Shown here: piece by piece, positions 35,353-47,470 of the stretch
Layout of the letters: every line of letters starts with the position of its first letter
How positions within the stretch are numbered: position 1 is the first letter of the stretch
Origin: Melastoma dodecandrum
Taxonomy: Eukaryota > Streptophyta > Magnoliopsida > Myrtales > Melastomataceae
Assembly: GCA_029817715.1 (NCBI GenBank)
Contig: JARUPY010000290.1
Location: 2,914,001 to 2,978,000 of the forward strand
Direction: 5' to 3'
DNA: 64,000 bases
Translations under genes and position numbers: made by a program
Notes under the pieces: generated by a model
Database searches by the model: none
Seen by the model: only the letters and a program-made list of their open reading frames with translations
Told to the model about the DNA's origin: nothing

Positions 35353-36386
35353 GGTAGAGATAAGTGGTATACAGTACACCTTCGACCTCGATATATGTGC
35401 CAGAATAACAAATGCATTGCTGATGATAGCTCTCCTTAGGCCAATCCTCATTCTAACATTAAAAAATTTACGCTATTGTGTTGGAGGTTGTGGACAGTTT
35501 CGTAATGCTGGTAGTTAAAAGGGGACAAGGAGGGCAAGAACAGGGCAACACTTAGTTCATCCCCCTTAAAACCGTGGTTTAGTCATCATCGTCATGTTTG
35601 GTCATAATCTAACCAATAAGAAGACATCGACAACCATGTGAATGACAACTAAGAAGTACACTTCAAGGAGAGTCAATTCATATGCACTTTGTTTCCAACC
35701 TCGAATTTTCCAAATAAAATTGGCAGAAAAACCAGGATGAAAGCAATTATTTTTATGAACATTCTCGATTTCATTTTATTTTACGAGAAGAGAAAAGTTA
35801 TATAAAAGTCATCATGTTCATCACATGTACTTTCATAATGTTCTTACTTTTATCGTAAGAAATTATCACGGCAAACCCTAAGACAAAAGAAAGCTCATTA
35901 CAATTCCCTTTGCGACTCAACCTACATTTATGTGAAGAATTTTTATTCCGACACATTGATCATTTAATATTCGAATAATAATATTATTGATACTTTTTAT
36001 TATCGGATTAGTTTATCATGGCGACATATATAAGACATATATTGTACTTCCTCTCTATCCTATGGATATATTGTTTGTTACCAATGTCATAGTTTTGAAG
36101 ACGATATATTTGGACCATCCTAAGTTTTAAGAACTGATCTTTGATTGGGGGTTGCTTGATTAAACAATTTGGTTAAATACAACTCGAATGTAGTTTAGCT
36201 TATTGATTATTAAATTTTCAAAAATCATAGAATTGTATAAATCAAAATGTATTAAAAATGAATCATAAAAATTTATATACAATGGAGATACATGATCCAC
36301 TATCGTTTAATTGGCGAATAACTTTGAATAATATGACTAAGAATATTTAGATTAAGTGATTCGTGGTATCAATATTAAATCGATAT
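35353..36386. repeat. 1 kb dispersed repeat, copy 2
   Basis: Partner of 16222-17225. It continues past the point where copy 1 ends, into sequence shared with 26221-26597. The plus-strand ORF 35240-35518 that overlaps it (SGIQYTFDLDICARITNALL) is not conserved as a frame in copy 1, so it is not called as a gene. Confidence 0.8.
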
Positions 36387-38220
36387 TTTTGTACTAAATC
36401 TGACATGTTAAATATAAATAAAATCTTATCTTAATTTATCATCTTTATACTCATAATTAAAGAGAAATAAATCTATTTTTAGTAATCTCTACTGACAATA
36501 ACCATTTGTAACCAAGGTACTAATCCATAGCTAAAGGTCACGGGTCAATGGCGACTTTCAAAAGTCCGGGGACTAACTCTGACGAGGTTTGAGCTCTGGC
36601 CAGATTTAGAATGTCATAAAGCCCCTCAACATAGACCTAACACCAATAAACTTTTTCAAACTAGTACTATGAGGACAACCTTAACCTAAGCAAGCACTTT
36701 GCTGGACTCCTCAAAGATGCCTCTAGAGACTATATGAGATGGGTTGCAACAGATAACACCGCCCCTTGACGATAAAAGTATGTATAGAAGTTACTCAACA
36801 TTGGAACTCGGGTTATTGGAATATTCCAGATGGAATTTTGTATTACGCTCAAAATTAATTTGCGAGAAGTGAGTGGCAAATCCCTTTCATTCCGCATCTA
36901 AAAAATTATACAACACAATAATAATAATAGTCTGAAACAGAAAGCAAATTGGGAAAATAAAATTTTGAAAGGCGAAATATTTGGTAAAATATAGCAGTAA
37001 TTTATTTATTTAAAATTACAGAAACAAAAACCTTTCTCCCCCTAATTGAACTTTTGTATTATTTTTAATTTTTTTATTTCATTTTCAAGTATTCCTTTTT
37101 TTTCTTTCTACATATAATTATTTAATTACTTTTTTTCGTTCTATTCAAAATTCTTTGTGGGAATTATTTCAAAAGATTGGCAATGGTTACCATTTAATTT
37201 GATTAGTAGGTGAAAGTTTTAGAGAGTTTCATAATTCCTACAATAAATTTTTCTAAATTTGTTTGTATATCTTATTAATCAAATTAATTATAATCATAAA
37301 TAAAAATCCACATCCAACCATACCCTACATGTTAAATAAGTTTAATTATGACTGAAATACGAATACTATCATTCTCTAATTGTGACGAGATATGAATATA
37401 GGAAAATTAAACCATTAATTTATGGTGAGCATAGGTTTGAGGTATGCCAATGATCTACAGAAATTGGGCATATTAGAAATAGGGCGATAGAAAATTTTTC
37501 TAAATTAGTTGATATTTTTTACTTTCTCATCGCATGAGATTAATTATATTCTGAAATTCAAATCCAAAGAAAACATAACAAATTACATTTTTTTCTAAAC
37601 CATGGACAAGTAATTAAATTTATTTAAAATTGAATCAACGAAATCCTTTCTTCCCCTAGTTGAACTTTTATATTATTTTGAATTTTTTAATTTCCTTTTC
37701 AAGTTTTTTTTTCTTTTTAATTTAACTAAATTATCAAAACGCTAAATATTTTATTAATTATATGATTTCATTTTATCAGGGTAACCTTTTCTAGTTTAGA
37801 GAGTTCGCTAATTGCTATAACAAATCTTTCTAAATTTGTTTATATTTTTTTCGATTTTCTCATTATTAATCTAAGATCCAAATCAAATCATACCATAAAT
37901 ATTGAATAATGTTAATTATGACTGAAAAACGAATCATGTCAAGAAGTAAATTTCATCGTGCTGATCTAAAGAAATTTTTCATATTAGGAATTATATGATA
38001 TTAAATAGGTTAGAAATTGGTCATACTAGAAATTTATGATACCCTAAACAATTGCTACCATTAAATTAATATAAATTTTTCTAAATTTGTTGATATTTTT
38101 AAACTTTCTCGTTACAAAAAAATTAGTAAATTAAAATCCAAATCTTTTCCAAAACATACCCTAAAGGTGAATAATGATTAACTATCATTGGAATCTCTAT
38201 CCTCTCCTTGTCTGACCAAC
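36387..38220. other. AT-rich intergenic upstream of the neprosin gene
   Basis: 36387-36720 is the second copy of the 26221-26597 repeat, without the SINE. 36915-37100 and 37600-37730 are copies of the family described at 27157. No gene recognised. Confidence 0.6.
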
Positions 38221-38227
38221 TATAAAA
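38221..38227 (+). promoter_or_regulatory. Candidate TATA box of the neprosin gene
   Basis: TATAAAA lies 33 bases before the ATG at 38260. Transcription starting about 30 bases downstream would leave almost no 5' leader, so another upstream start may be used. Confidence 0.4.
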
Positions 38228-38259
38228 CAAAGTAAACAGTAATTTTTCGCTACAAGAAG

Positions 38260-39835
38260 ATGGCAGATTGGAGTTGCATCATCGCTCTACTGATAGTGTT
38301 CGCCATCAACAACGAAAATGTTTTTTCCAAGCATCTGGGGAAAAAGGCTGATAAATTTCCGGTGAAAAGCTTCGTGACTCGTTCCGGCGATACGATCGAC
38401 TGTGTCGATATATACGACCAACCTGCTTTCCACAATCCACTGCTTAAGGATCACAAGCTACAGGCATGCACTCAAATTTTTTTCAATATATGTTTTTTAA
38501 TTTATGTGATGAATGATGCTATTTTAAATGAAGCAGATGAAGCCAACTAACGCTCCCGACATAGATGCAAAGAGGAGCTGGTCTTATGTCAAAGAGATGA
38601 TGGCATTCAGAGATTCCGACCGCTGCCCCGATGGTACTGTTCCTATAAGGAGAGTGGCGATACGGGAAGAGAGAACCTCCGAGTATCGTTTAGATGGCTA
38701 CGATCCGAAGGCGAAAGACTCGGGTTTTCGTGTAAGCTAGCTTCCGAATGTTTTTCAAATAATCTAATCTGACTTTAGGAATTTTGAACTTCTTTCGTTA
38801 AAAATGACGAATCTTTTAATGTAAATGAAAATGTGGATTAATGCAGAGGGCAGTTGTGGGCATAAACTTACCTCCTGAAGATTCTTTCTGCGGAGGGGCG
38901 GCAGCAGTTAGCATCCTTAATCCGCCAACTTTTGAGCTGCAAACAAATACAGCAATGCTGCGCTTAGGAGCAGGCCCGACAAATGACCGTCATGCCATCT
39001 ATGTTGGGACGGCGGTAACTACACAACGCACACATAACTCAAAATGCAATTGTTAGTTTTTAAATGTTAGTCGTGTTAATGAGCCTTTAAAATTTAGGTT
39101 TACCCAAAATTGTACAATGACACCAAAACTCACTTTTCTGCTTATTGGAAGGTACGTTCTTCTCACATTTATTCTTAGTTTTTGTTTTTCTCAAAAAAAA
39201 ATAAAGTGATTCCTCTAAAGTGCGAACTTATTGTTATGTGAGATATAATCTTTTGTCCAGGACATGAATAATACCATGTAGAACCGTATGTAAAGTTCAT
39301 TTGTATGGCATTGTTGCAGGGGTACAATAACACAGGATGCTATGACTTGCTTTGCCCAGGATTTGTACAGACGGATCCTATTTTCCCGCTAGGTTCTATT
39401 TTGCCAGTAATATCCGTTTACAAGGGATCGCAAACAGATATCACTGTAAAGATATATCAAGATACCGAGACACTGAACTGGTGGCTGTTGGTATCAACTC
39501 GGGAAATCCCATTAGGGTATTGGCCCAGGGAGTTGTTCACCCACCTAGACGAATGTGCAACGGACTTGTCCTTCGGCGGGACCGTGAAGAATATACCCGG
39601 CCTATCTTACCCGCTGATGGGTTATGGATTCTTTCCTTTGTATGACATACTCAGGTCTGCTTACTTTAAGAACATTAAATACATAGGCAGCGATAGATTA
39701 GCAGTCACTCCGTTGAAGGAGCAGACCTTCAAATCAGAAAATTCCCCCGAATGTTACAGGGTACTCAACATCGGATTAACAACCTTGACTGGGTACACGA
39801 TCACATACGGGGGACACGGTGGCCAAAATTGTTGA
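38260..39835 (+). CDS. Neprosin-family protein (glutamic peptidase type), intact, five exons
   Basis: Exons 38260-38463, 38537-38731, 38847-39014, 39098-39151 and 39320-39835 join in frame to 378 codons. Residues 1-23 (MADWSCIIALLIVFAINNEN) look like a signal peptide, followed by a neprosin activation-peptide region (DTIDCVDIYDQPAFHNPLLK, then MKPTNAPD). The C-terminal neprosin domain (formerly DUF239) shows VVGINLPPEDSFCGGAAAV, VYPKLYNDTKTHFSAYWK, GCYDLLCPGFVQTDP, LNWWLLVSTREIPLGYWPRE, SYPLMGYGFFP and YTITYGGHGGQNC. Founding members of the family are secreted prolyl-cleaving glutamic peptidases; activity here is inferred. Intron 1 has a GC donor (CAG/GCATGC); the others are GT-AG. Exon 4 is only 54 bp. 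The length is near the 380-420 usual for the family. Two partial copies of its last exon follow. Confidence 0.85.
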
Positions 39836-41636
39836 GAGATGAAACTGAAATGCCTAAAAAATGTGTGATTGATGGACCTATAATAAGAGAATTTCGCTTA
39901 TGTGTCTTCTGGAAAAGGATTCGACATATGGTAATTCCGATCATGATCATAAACAACGGCTCGCATATAAGATTGATACTTGCAAATTAAGCACCTGCCC
40001 TAGGAGGACACCACCATCCTCCTGTGGATGATATGTATATGTATGTTGTCGGCCGCTTTTTTAAGTTTTGCCGGCCTAATGAGGCTCAGGAATGGTATGG
40101 AGATAGATAGATTAATAGTCGGTTCTAGTTAAAAAGCCGGAAAAGTCACTACAATTTTTTTTAGCAAATAGTCATAAAAGTTTTTTGTCGCTATAATTAT
40201 AATATTTGTTATAATAAAAGTACCTTGACAAAAATAATTGTGACGTTGGTGGGATAGGCTCCAATAAAATTTTTAACTGTGATAAATAATTTTGTTCTAA
40301 TTGGTACTTAAATTTATCATTATTTATATAATAAGTTAAATTAAATTAAAATATTTTTAATGGTTATATACTATTCATTAACGAAATTTTATTTCAAAAA
40401 TATCAAATAATTTTTTAAATAAAGTTGTTCTTGAAAAGTAAGTTTCATAAATCTATTATTCAATTTTAAAATGCAAATATCAAGGAGCCTAAAAATAATA
40501 ACGAATTCATGGAAAATAACAAAAAATCAAAGAAAATGCTAGCCTTTCCTTATCTATCGATTTTTGCAACTCGAATGTTCGATAAACTCCGTTATTCTCC
40601 CGTTCTTTATTGTTAAAAGAGCTTTGTTTATTTGCACTATTCATATTTAAAGTGAATCATGATGTTTGGTCTCCCTACAATTACGAGTCGAAACAAAATT
40701 AACAACAATATCCTTACTAATAGTAAAAAAATTAGCACAAATCAATAGAAATTAAATGAAATAGTGAATATCGGCAGTAGCGACTTAAGTGAGAAAAAGA
40801 AATGATAATTGATCATTGTCAGAGAAAACATGGCAAGCTGAGTTAGTGAGGTAGTACGGTTTTCCTGAGTTTTAGTTTATATTTGATTTCGTGTTAAAAA
40901 ATTAAATTATTTTTATATAATTTTTCTATAAATATGATTCTCCTTGAAGTAAAAAGTAAATCATATCTTTGCTTACTAATATTTTGATTTAAAAACACAT
41001 AAGTTATTTTAATTTCTTAGATATTTTATTACTTAAGTTTACTTAATGACACAACGTCATTTAAAAAAAATTAAAAAGTTAATATATTAAAAATTAAATA
41101 TTGTAAAAAATTTATAATAAAATTATTATAAATATGATTCATTTAAAAAGAAAAATATATTTAAGTTATTTTAAAGAAAATATTATAATTTAAAACATTT
41201 AAGTCAAGACAACCCAAAGAAAACTCCCAAGCTGTGAGCATATTCAGGACTACCGGAAAAAAAAAAAGGTAAGTTGACAGCACGGAGGCAACGCTTTCAA
41301 CTTCCTTCGATTTCTTACTGAAACTCTAGACAAATACACGCACATAAATTGGCACAATCACTACGTTAGAGTGGGCGTCAAAAGTTGTTCGGGCTTCGAC
41401 CGCCGCTTTTATTCTTTTTCCTAACACAAATAATCTAAAAACATAAATATACTCGCGCGTCTGCCCGAAATTGTATGTGAGGGAATGGTCAGAATGGACG
41501 AAGATCAGAAGCATCAGAGGACGGGATAGGATAGAGAGGATTATGGGTTTAATGTGAAGTCATACAAAATTTGAATCCTGTATAACCATTTTAAATTTAC
41601 TTTTTACCATTTTTACTCCCGATAAGAAGCAGGTGT
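39836..41636. other. 3' flank of the neprosin gene, duplicated downstream
   Basis: Through about 41180 the flank is AT-rich and matches 42020-43640. Shared phrases include AAAGTCACTACAAT, AGCAAATAGTCATAAAAGTT and TTATAATATTTGTTATAATA. 41180-41636 is unassigned and has no recognised gene. Confidence 0.7.
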
Positions 41637-42022
41637 AATATATCAAGATATAGAAACACTCAACTGGTGGCTGTTGGTATCAACTCGGGAAATCCCATTA
41701 GGGTATTGGCCCAGGGAATTGTTCACCCACCTAGACGAATGTGCAACGGACTTGTCCTTCGGCGGGACCGTGAAGAATAAACCCGGCCTATCTTACCCAT
41801 TGATGGGATATGGATTCTTTCCTACGTACAACAAACACAGGCAGGTCTGCTTACTTTAAGAATATTCAATACATAGGCAGCGACAGAATAGCAGTCACCC
41901 CGTTGAAGGAGCAGACCTTCAAATCAGAAAATTTCCCCGAATGTTACAGGGTACTCAACATCGGATCAACCTTGAGTGGGTACACGATCACATACGGGGG
42001 ACACGGTGGCCAAAATTGTTGA
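41637..42022 (+). pseudogene. Neprosin last-exon fragment, copy 2
   Basis: Begins inside exon 5 (YQDIETLNWWLLVSTREIPL) with no upstream exons, signal peptide or activation peptide. After GYGFFPTYNKHRQ the frame shifts because of extra bases near 41835, while the other frame resumes as RSAYFKNIQYIGSDRIAVTP and ends YGGHGGQNC at 42022. The fragment is about 95% alike to the intact gene by eye. Confidence 0.85.
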
Positions 42023-42235
42023 GAAATGCAACTGAAATGCCTAAAAAATGTGTGATTAATCGACCTACAATAAGAGAAGTTTGCATGTGCCTGAGGAAAA
42101 GGATTCGACATATGGTAATTCCGATCATGATCTTAAACAACGATTGACACATAAGATTGATACTTGCACATCAAGCAACTGCTCCGGGAGGACACCACCA
42201 TCCTCCTGTGGATATCTGTATGCATGTTGCCAGCC

Positions 42236-42343
42236 GCTTTTTGGAGTTTTGTCGGCCTGTGCCGCTAATGAGGATCGGGGATACTATCTGCTTTTTGGAG
42301 TTTTGTCGGCCTGTGCCGCTAATGAGGATCGGGGATACTGTCA
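42236..42343. repeat. 54-bp tandem duplication in the neprosin 3' flank copy
   Basis: GCTTTTTGGAGTTTTGTCGG starts at 42236 and 42290, and each unit continues through CCTGTGCCGCTAATGAGGAT to CGGGGATACT. The intact gene's flank near 40055 has one, more diverged, unit. The event is specific to this copy. Confidence 0.9.
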
Positions 42344-43964
42344 GCCGTTACATATTCCAATTCTCTGTATCTCAATTATCATACATCATCTCTTTCTAAT
42401 TTTATGGCCGGTTGGGCTCTTTCTATCTTACCCACTCAAGTGTGGGGTAATCATCTCGGGTGTAAGGGAAAATGAATTAATCGATAGATAAATAGTGAGT
42501 TATAATTAAATGACTGAAAAGTCACTACAATATTTTTAGCAAATAGTCATAAAAGTTTTTGTCACTATAATTATAATATTTGTTATAATAAAATACCGTG
42601 ACAAAAATAATTGTCAGGATGTTTGTGGGATAAGCTCGAATAAAATTTTTAATTGTGATAAATAAATTTGCTGTAATTCGTGTTTAAATTTATCATTTTT
42701 TATATGAAAAGTTATTTAAATTTAAAAAATATATATTATTCTTTAACGATTATTCTTTAACGATATTATTAATGATTATATATTATTCTTTAGTGAAATT
42801 TCATTTTCAAAAATATTAACTATTATTTTAAATAAACTTATTCTTGAAAATTAATTTCATAAATTTATTATTCAATTGTGAAAATGCAAAGATCAAGAAC
42901 CCTAAAAATAATAATGAATTCTTGAAAAATAACAAAAATGCAAAGAAAATACTCTTATGCTACCTTTCTTGCTTTGACTCCATTAAGAAACTAGAATTTT
43001 CCTTATCTATCGATTCCTACAACTCGAATGTTCAATAAACTCCGTTATGCTCCCATTCTCTATTGTTAAAAGAACTTTGTTATTTGCACTATTCATACTT
43101 AAAGTGGATCCTGATGTTTGATATGCAATTACGAGTAGAAACAAAATTAAAAAACAATATCCTTACTATTAGTAAAAAAATTAGCACAAATATGTGGAAA
43201 ATAAATGAAATAGTGAATATGAGCAATAATGTAACTGATTTCTTTATGGAAAGCAATTGGACTAGCAAAAGTGATTTAAAAGAGAAAAAGAAATGATAAT
43301 TGATTGTTGTTAGAGAAAACATGGCAAGATGAGTTAGTGAGGTAGTACGTTTTCTGAGTTTTAATTTGAAATTTATTTTGTGTTAAAAATTAAATTATTT
43401 TTATATGATTTTTCTAGAAATATGATTCCCCTTGAAGTAAAAAAGCAAACCATATCTTTGCTTACTAATATTTTGATTTAAAAACATATAAGTTAATTTA
43501 ATTTCTTTAATATTTTATTACTTATATTAAAAAAATAATTAATATATTAAAAAATATTTAAATATTATAACAAACTTATAATAGAGTTATTATAAATATA
43601 ATTCATTTAAAAAGAAATTATATTTAAATTATTTTAAAGAGGATATGATATGTGAAGTCATAAGTGAATTTAGTCTATCCTTTACTAACCATTATATGAT
43701 GGACTTGTAAAAGAGATTCTGATTCATAGATGTTTACTTCACAAGTCTATAAATCTTATTAATCTTGATCTAGTTCATAGTCTAAAATACACTGCACTTG
43801 ATACTTTACATTTTATAACCCAGAAAATTTTCAAACCTTTCGAAAATATTATGGTGATTGTTGGATTTATTTTTTCGAAATGACTTTATCCAATAAGCCC
43901 CTTAGCCCATTTTCATTTGTCCTACATTGAATGTGAATCATACACCTTAGGGTCTTCACACCCC
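42344..43964. other. Duplicated neprosin 3' flank, then a unique segment
   Basis: 42344-43640 follows 40100-41180 (AT-rich, no gene). 43640-43964 is not shared with the first unit. Confidence 0.65.
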
Positions 43965-43972
43965 TATATAAA
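43965..43972 (+). promoter_or_regulatory. TATA-like element upstream of neprosin fragment copy 3
   Basis: TATATAAA followed by GGAGGTCCCTCCTCTCACTT looks like a plant core promoter with a pyrimidine-rich initiator. It sits about 50 bases before the third neprosin fragment and about 430 bases before the truncated CslA exons, so it could drive a chimeric transcript. Confidence 0.4.
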
Positions 43973-44018
43973 GGAGGTCCCTCCTCTCACTTCATCTTTG
44001 CTCATTTTTCCTTCTTAC

Positions 44019-44395
44019 CCATTGATGGGATATGGATTCTTTCCTTCGTACAACACAGACAGGTCTGCTTACTTTAAGAACATTCAATAAGTAGGCAGAG
44101 ACAGAATAGCAGTCACCCCGTTGAAGGAGCAGACCTTCAAATCAGAAAATTCCCCCGAATGTTACAAGGCACTCAACATCGGATCAACCTTGAGTGGGTA
44201 CACGATCACATACGGGGGACACGGTGGCCAAAATTGTTGAGAAATGCAACTGAAATGCCTAAAAAATGTGTGATTAATCGACCTACAATAAGAGAAGTTT
44301 GCATGTGCCTGAGGAAAAGGATTCGACATATGGTAATTCCGATCATGATCTTAAATGACGACCGACACGTAAGATTGACACGTAAGATTGATACT
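44019..44395 (+). pseudogene. Neprosin last-exon fragment, copy 3
   Basis: Starts at TTACCCATTGATGGGATATGG (LPIDGIWILSF region in one frame), and includes an in-frame stop where copy 1 reads KYIGS (CAATAAGTAGGC). It continues through LKEQTFKSENSPECY, TLSGYTITYGGHGGQNC and the duplicated 3' flank up to GATTGATACTTG, where similarity stops and CslA sequence begins. It is closer to copy 2 than to the intact gene (shared TGAGTGGGTACACG). Confidence 0.8.
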
Positions 44396-44401
44396 TGATA
44401 C

Positions 44402-45702
44402 TACCACTTCGCTGTTGAACAGGAAGTCGGATCTGTTATTCATGCCTTCTTCGACTTCAATGGTACAAAAATATTGATTAACTAAATTGTTTTCCTTTTT
44501 TTGTTTTGATCCAATTAAGCGGGGGAGTTGTATAAAGAAGGGGGATCTCGATGTTGTTGGGGGTGTTGCAGGGACAGCTGGGGTTTGGAGGATAGCGGCA
44601 ATCAATGAGGCCGGGGGTTGGAAGGACCGGACCACCGTCGAGGACATGGACCTTGCCGTCCGTTCCAGCCTCCGCGGCTGGAAGTTCGTCTACCTCGGCG
44701 ACCTTCAGGCATACAACTAAAACAGCCAATGATATTAAGCATTCATTCCTTAATTGTCGCACTTCTTATTATGGAATGCACCCAACTATGACAATTGGAT
44801 TAGGTGAAGAGCGAGCTGCCGAGTACCTTCAAGGCTTTCCGATTCCAGCAGCATCGATGGTCTTGCGGTCCCGCCAATCTCTTCAGGAAGATGGTCATGG
44901 AGATTGTCAGGAATAAGGTCTCTAACATGTTCGTGGTTTCGCGTTCATCCCCAATAGTTTTTGGTCCTAAATCCTGATGATGTCGTTATAGGGATGCAGA
45001 AAGTGAGGGGCTGGAAGAAGGTCTATGTGATATACAGCTTCTTCTTCGTCAGGAAGATCATCGCCCACATGGTCACCTTCTTCTTCTACTGTGTCGTCCT
45101 CCCCATCACCATCTGGGTGCCCGAGGTCCACGTCCCGATATGGGGCGCAATATACATCCCCTCCATCATCACAATCCTCAACTCCGTCGGAACCCCGAGG
45201 TCCGTCTATTGTTCTCTCATGACAAATTCTCGAAAAATTTTTTCTCCGAGGATTCATTCATTCAGCAGTGTCATCCCTCAGGTCGGTTCACCTGTTGTTC
45301 TACTGGATCCTATTCAAGAACGTCATGTCCCTACATCGAACTAAGGAGACCTTCATCGGGTTGTTGGAGACGGGGAGGGCGAACGAGTGGGTAGTCACGT
45401 GTCATTAATTGTCCGTGTCATTATCACCACCATCACCACCTTTCTCTCAGGCTGCATATGATGTCAGAAAGAGCTCCTTTTAATGTCCTCCTGAATTTGT
45501 ATGCACCTTTTTCATCAATTTTTTTTTTTTTTTTTGCTGCAGGATCCATCTATTGGAACTCGGGTTCGCTACATTTTTGTTCCCGTCCGGGGTCTATGAC
45601 CTCTTCTACAGGATGAACCACTACTACGTCTACCTCTTCCTCCAGACGATCACCTTCACCATCACAGGGTTCGGATACATCGGAACCATTGTTCCTAGCT
45701 AA
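44402..45702 (+). pseudogene. CslA-type glucomannan synthase gene, 5'-truncated, missing an internal segment
   Basis: Exon-like blocks: 44402-44462 (HFAVEQEVGSVIHAFFDFNG), 44572-44708 ([34 protein letters not shown]), 44804-44917 ([20 protein letters not shown]), 45000-45199 (VRGWKKVYVIYSFFFVRKII and membrane segments), 45282-45398 (SVHLLFYWILFKNVMSLHRT ... RANEWVV) and 45543-45702 (IHLLELGFATFLF ... GFGYIGTIVPS, stop). These are the ED (VEDMD) and QQHRW motifs and C-terminal membrane helices of cellulose-synthase-like A, which makes mannan in the Golgi. The N-terminal half is absent and replaced by a neprosin fragment. Intron 2 has a GC donor (CAG/GCATAC). The EKLG-to-GDR stretch before the last block is missing and the phase does not join. 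Likely non-functional. Confidence 0.85.
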
Positions 45703-46227
45703 GTCACCACGACCACCAGAGGGAAGTCAGTCCTCTGCCCGTTTACTTTCGTCCCAAGTTCAGATAATACTCAAGAAGAAGAAGGATTGGTTTTTGGAGG
45801 GGTGGGGGGCTCAAAAAACGAAGGACCCATAAACAAAGACCAGTCCCTACCTGCTTTAGTGTGTCTTCCTGCCTTTCTCAATCATTTATTGCAAAATTTG
45901 TGTTCTTATAGAGGGATTTTTATATATGGGGTCCAAGTGATTATGAGGACAAGAACCTCCCCCAATGCCTCCTTGAATTGATTGATCAAAGTCCCAGCAG
46001 CGCATAAAAAAAAAGGTCGAGATCGTGAGCATTAGAGGAGTAGAACAGAGAGTTCATAGAGGGTGTCCAATAATATTCTCTTATAGTATTCATGTTGTGT
46101 TAGGTTTTCTTCTGTATCCCAAGATTTTACTGATATTCAAGTGAAAGTTGCCACAGTTGGCTTCAAAGTACAAACATTTCACTTCACCCCGCTCCATCAT
46201 GACAGCATTGGATCAGTTCTGGTGAAG

Positions 46228-46228
46228 C

Positions 46229-46261
<33 letters not shown>

Positions 46262-46302
46262 TCCCTCCCTCCCTCCCTCTCCCTCTCCCTCTCTCTCTCC
46301 CT
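46228..46302. repeat. Compound CT / CCCT microsatellite
   Basis: About 13 CT units from 46229, then CCCT units, then CCCTCT units up to CTCTCTCCC near 46300. Confidence 0.9.
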
Positions 46303-46906
46303 TTTGTTCCATCTACTGTCATTCCCTTAAATGATGGATTAATTATAATCTAAATTTGGGTGGACACCTTGTTCCCCCCATGATCCATGCAAGAGTAGGC
46401 TTTCCAGACATTTTTCTTTTGAGTTCCTAATCATGGGGTAGTTTGACAATAAGGGGGGAGCCCTCATATTGAATTTGGAAGGGTGGTGGACCAAATGGTA
46501 GACAAGGGGCAGTGCATTCTGTTCTCAGAAATCTCCTTCAACCGCATTGATTGATCCCACTCTACATCATGATCTTATAACAAGAATTCCTTGGTTTTCT
46601 TGTTTTGGCTGTACAAACCATGACATTAGTGGTAGTGGGCATGAGAGGTGGGTTGTCTTGTAAAAATTATGCTTGGTGGGTTTGGGTGAGGTTGTTATTT
46701 CTTGGTCTTTTGCTTTGGGTAACCTTTATAATTGAATGGGGTCGGATCTCTTCGTTCCCACATCCCCATCCATCTATCCATCCATCCAACACCCCCACAT
46801 ATTTCTGAATTCATGTTCCGTCACATTCCCTGATTCTTGCATATAATTAATGAATGGTTAAAAGAGTTTAAACAAGAAACGAATTCATCACATGGCAAGA
46901 TTCCTT

Positions 46907-46965
46907 GAGTAGAACCCGGGTCTATGCTTGGAAGGCAATTATCCTAACAGTTGGACTACAAACGC
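46907..46965 (-). pseudogene. tRNA-Gly(UCC)-like pseudogene
   Basis: On the minus strand GCGTTTGTAGTCCAACTGTT begins a plant tRNA-Gly-like sequence with D arm (GTCCAACTGTTAGGAT), anticodon loop CTTCCAA (anticodon UCC) and the first half of the T arm (ACCCGGGTTC). One base of the variable region is missing, and after GGGTTC the sequence diverges, so the second half of the T stem and the 3' acceptor strand are not formed. It is a truncated tRNA gene or tRNA-derived repeat head. Confidence 0.65.
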
Positions 46966-47470
46966 TGTTGATGCTGGCGTTTAAATTAACATTTTTTATA
47001 GTGATGGGCGGGGGATTGATTAGCTATTATTGAAGAAAAAAAAGGCTTTACCTGACAACACAACTTGCTTTCCTGAATACAGAGAATAAGAATACACTGT
47101 TTGTGATTTGTGCTTGAGCTAATTTGTTTGTGTTATGTTAGTTGCCTCTCTCTGACTAATTTCACAACTTATCGTTTCATTTTCTTGTGTACAACCATTA
47201 TTTTCCATTTTATCATACGAAAGAAAATATAGTCTTGATTTGATTTGAAAAACCAAAATCGAAAATGAACTTTAGTTTTGCTAACTTTGATTTGGTTGGT
47301 GATTAACCAAATCGCCTCGCAAGAAACGCGGTTGAGTAGATGACATAAGAGTCCCGTTGATTAATTTACCAGGTACTGCAACTTCCGCCATCCCAACCCT
47401 AATTTTGGAGGATAAATTCAGCTCTAGACTTTCTGAAGATTGATAGCTATTAAAACAACAATTGGGATTT

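Larger units (their letters stand above)
45703..47470. other. Intergenic between CslA and ATR3 pseudogenes
   Basis: No gene supported. It contains the CslA 3' flank, a CT/CCCT microsatellite (46228-46302), a decayed tRNA-Gly-like sequence (46907-46965) and AT-rich sequence. Short open frames here (for example 46605-46808) have no recognised domain. Confidence 0.6.

Noticed and set aside
35240..35518. 92-codon ORF with SGIQYTFDLD
   Set aside because: Half of it is inside the 1 kb dispersed repeat, and copy 1 at 16222 does not keep the frame.
42081..42491. 136-codon ORF with repeated LFGVLSACAANEDRGY
   Set aside because: Its length is caused by the 54-bp tandem duplication in the neprosin 3' flank; the single-unit flank near 40055 has no such frame.
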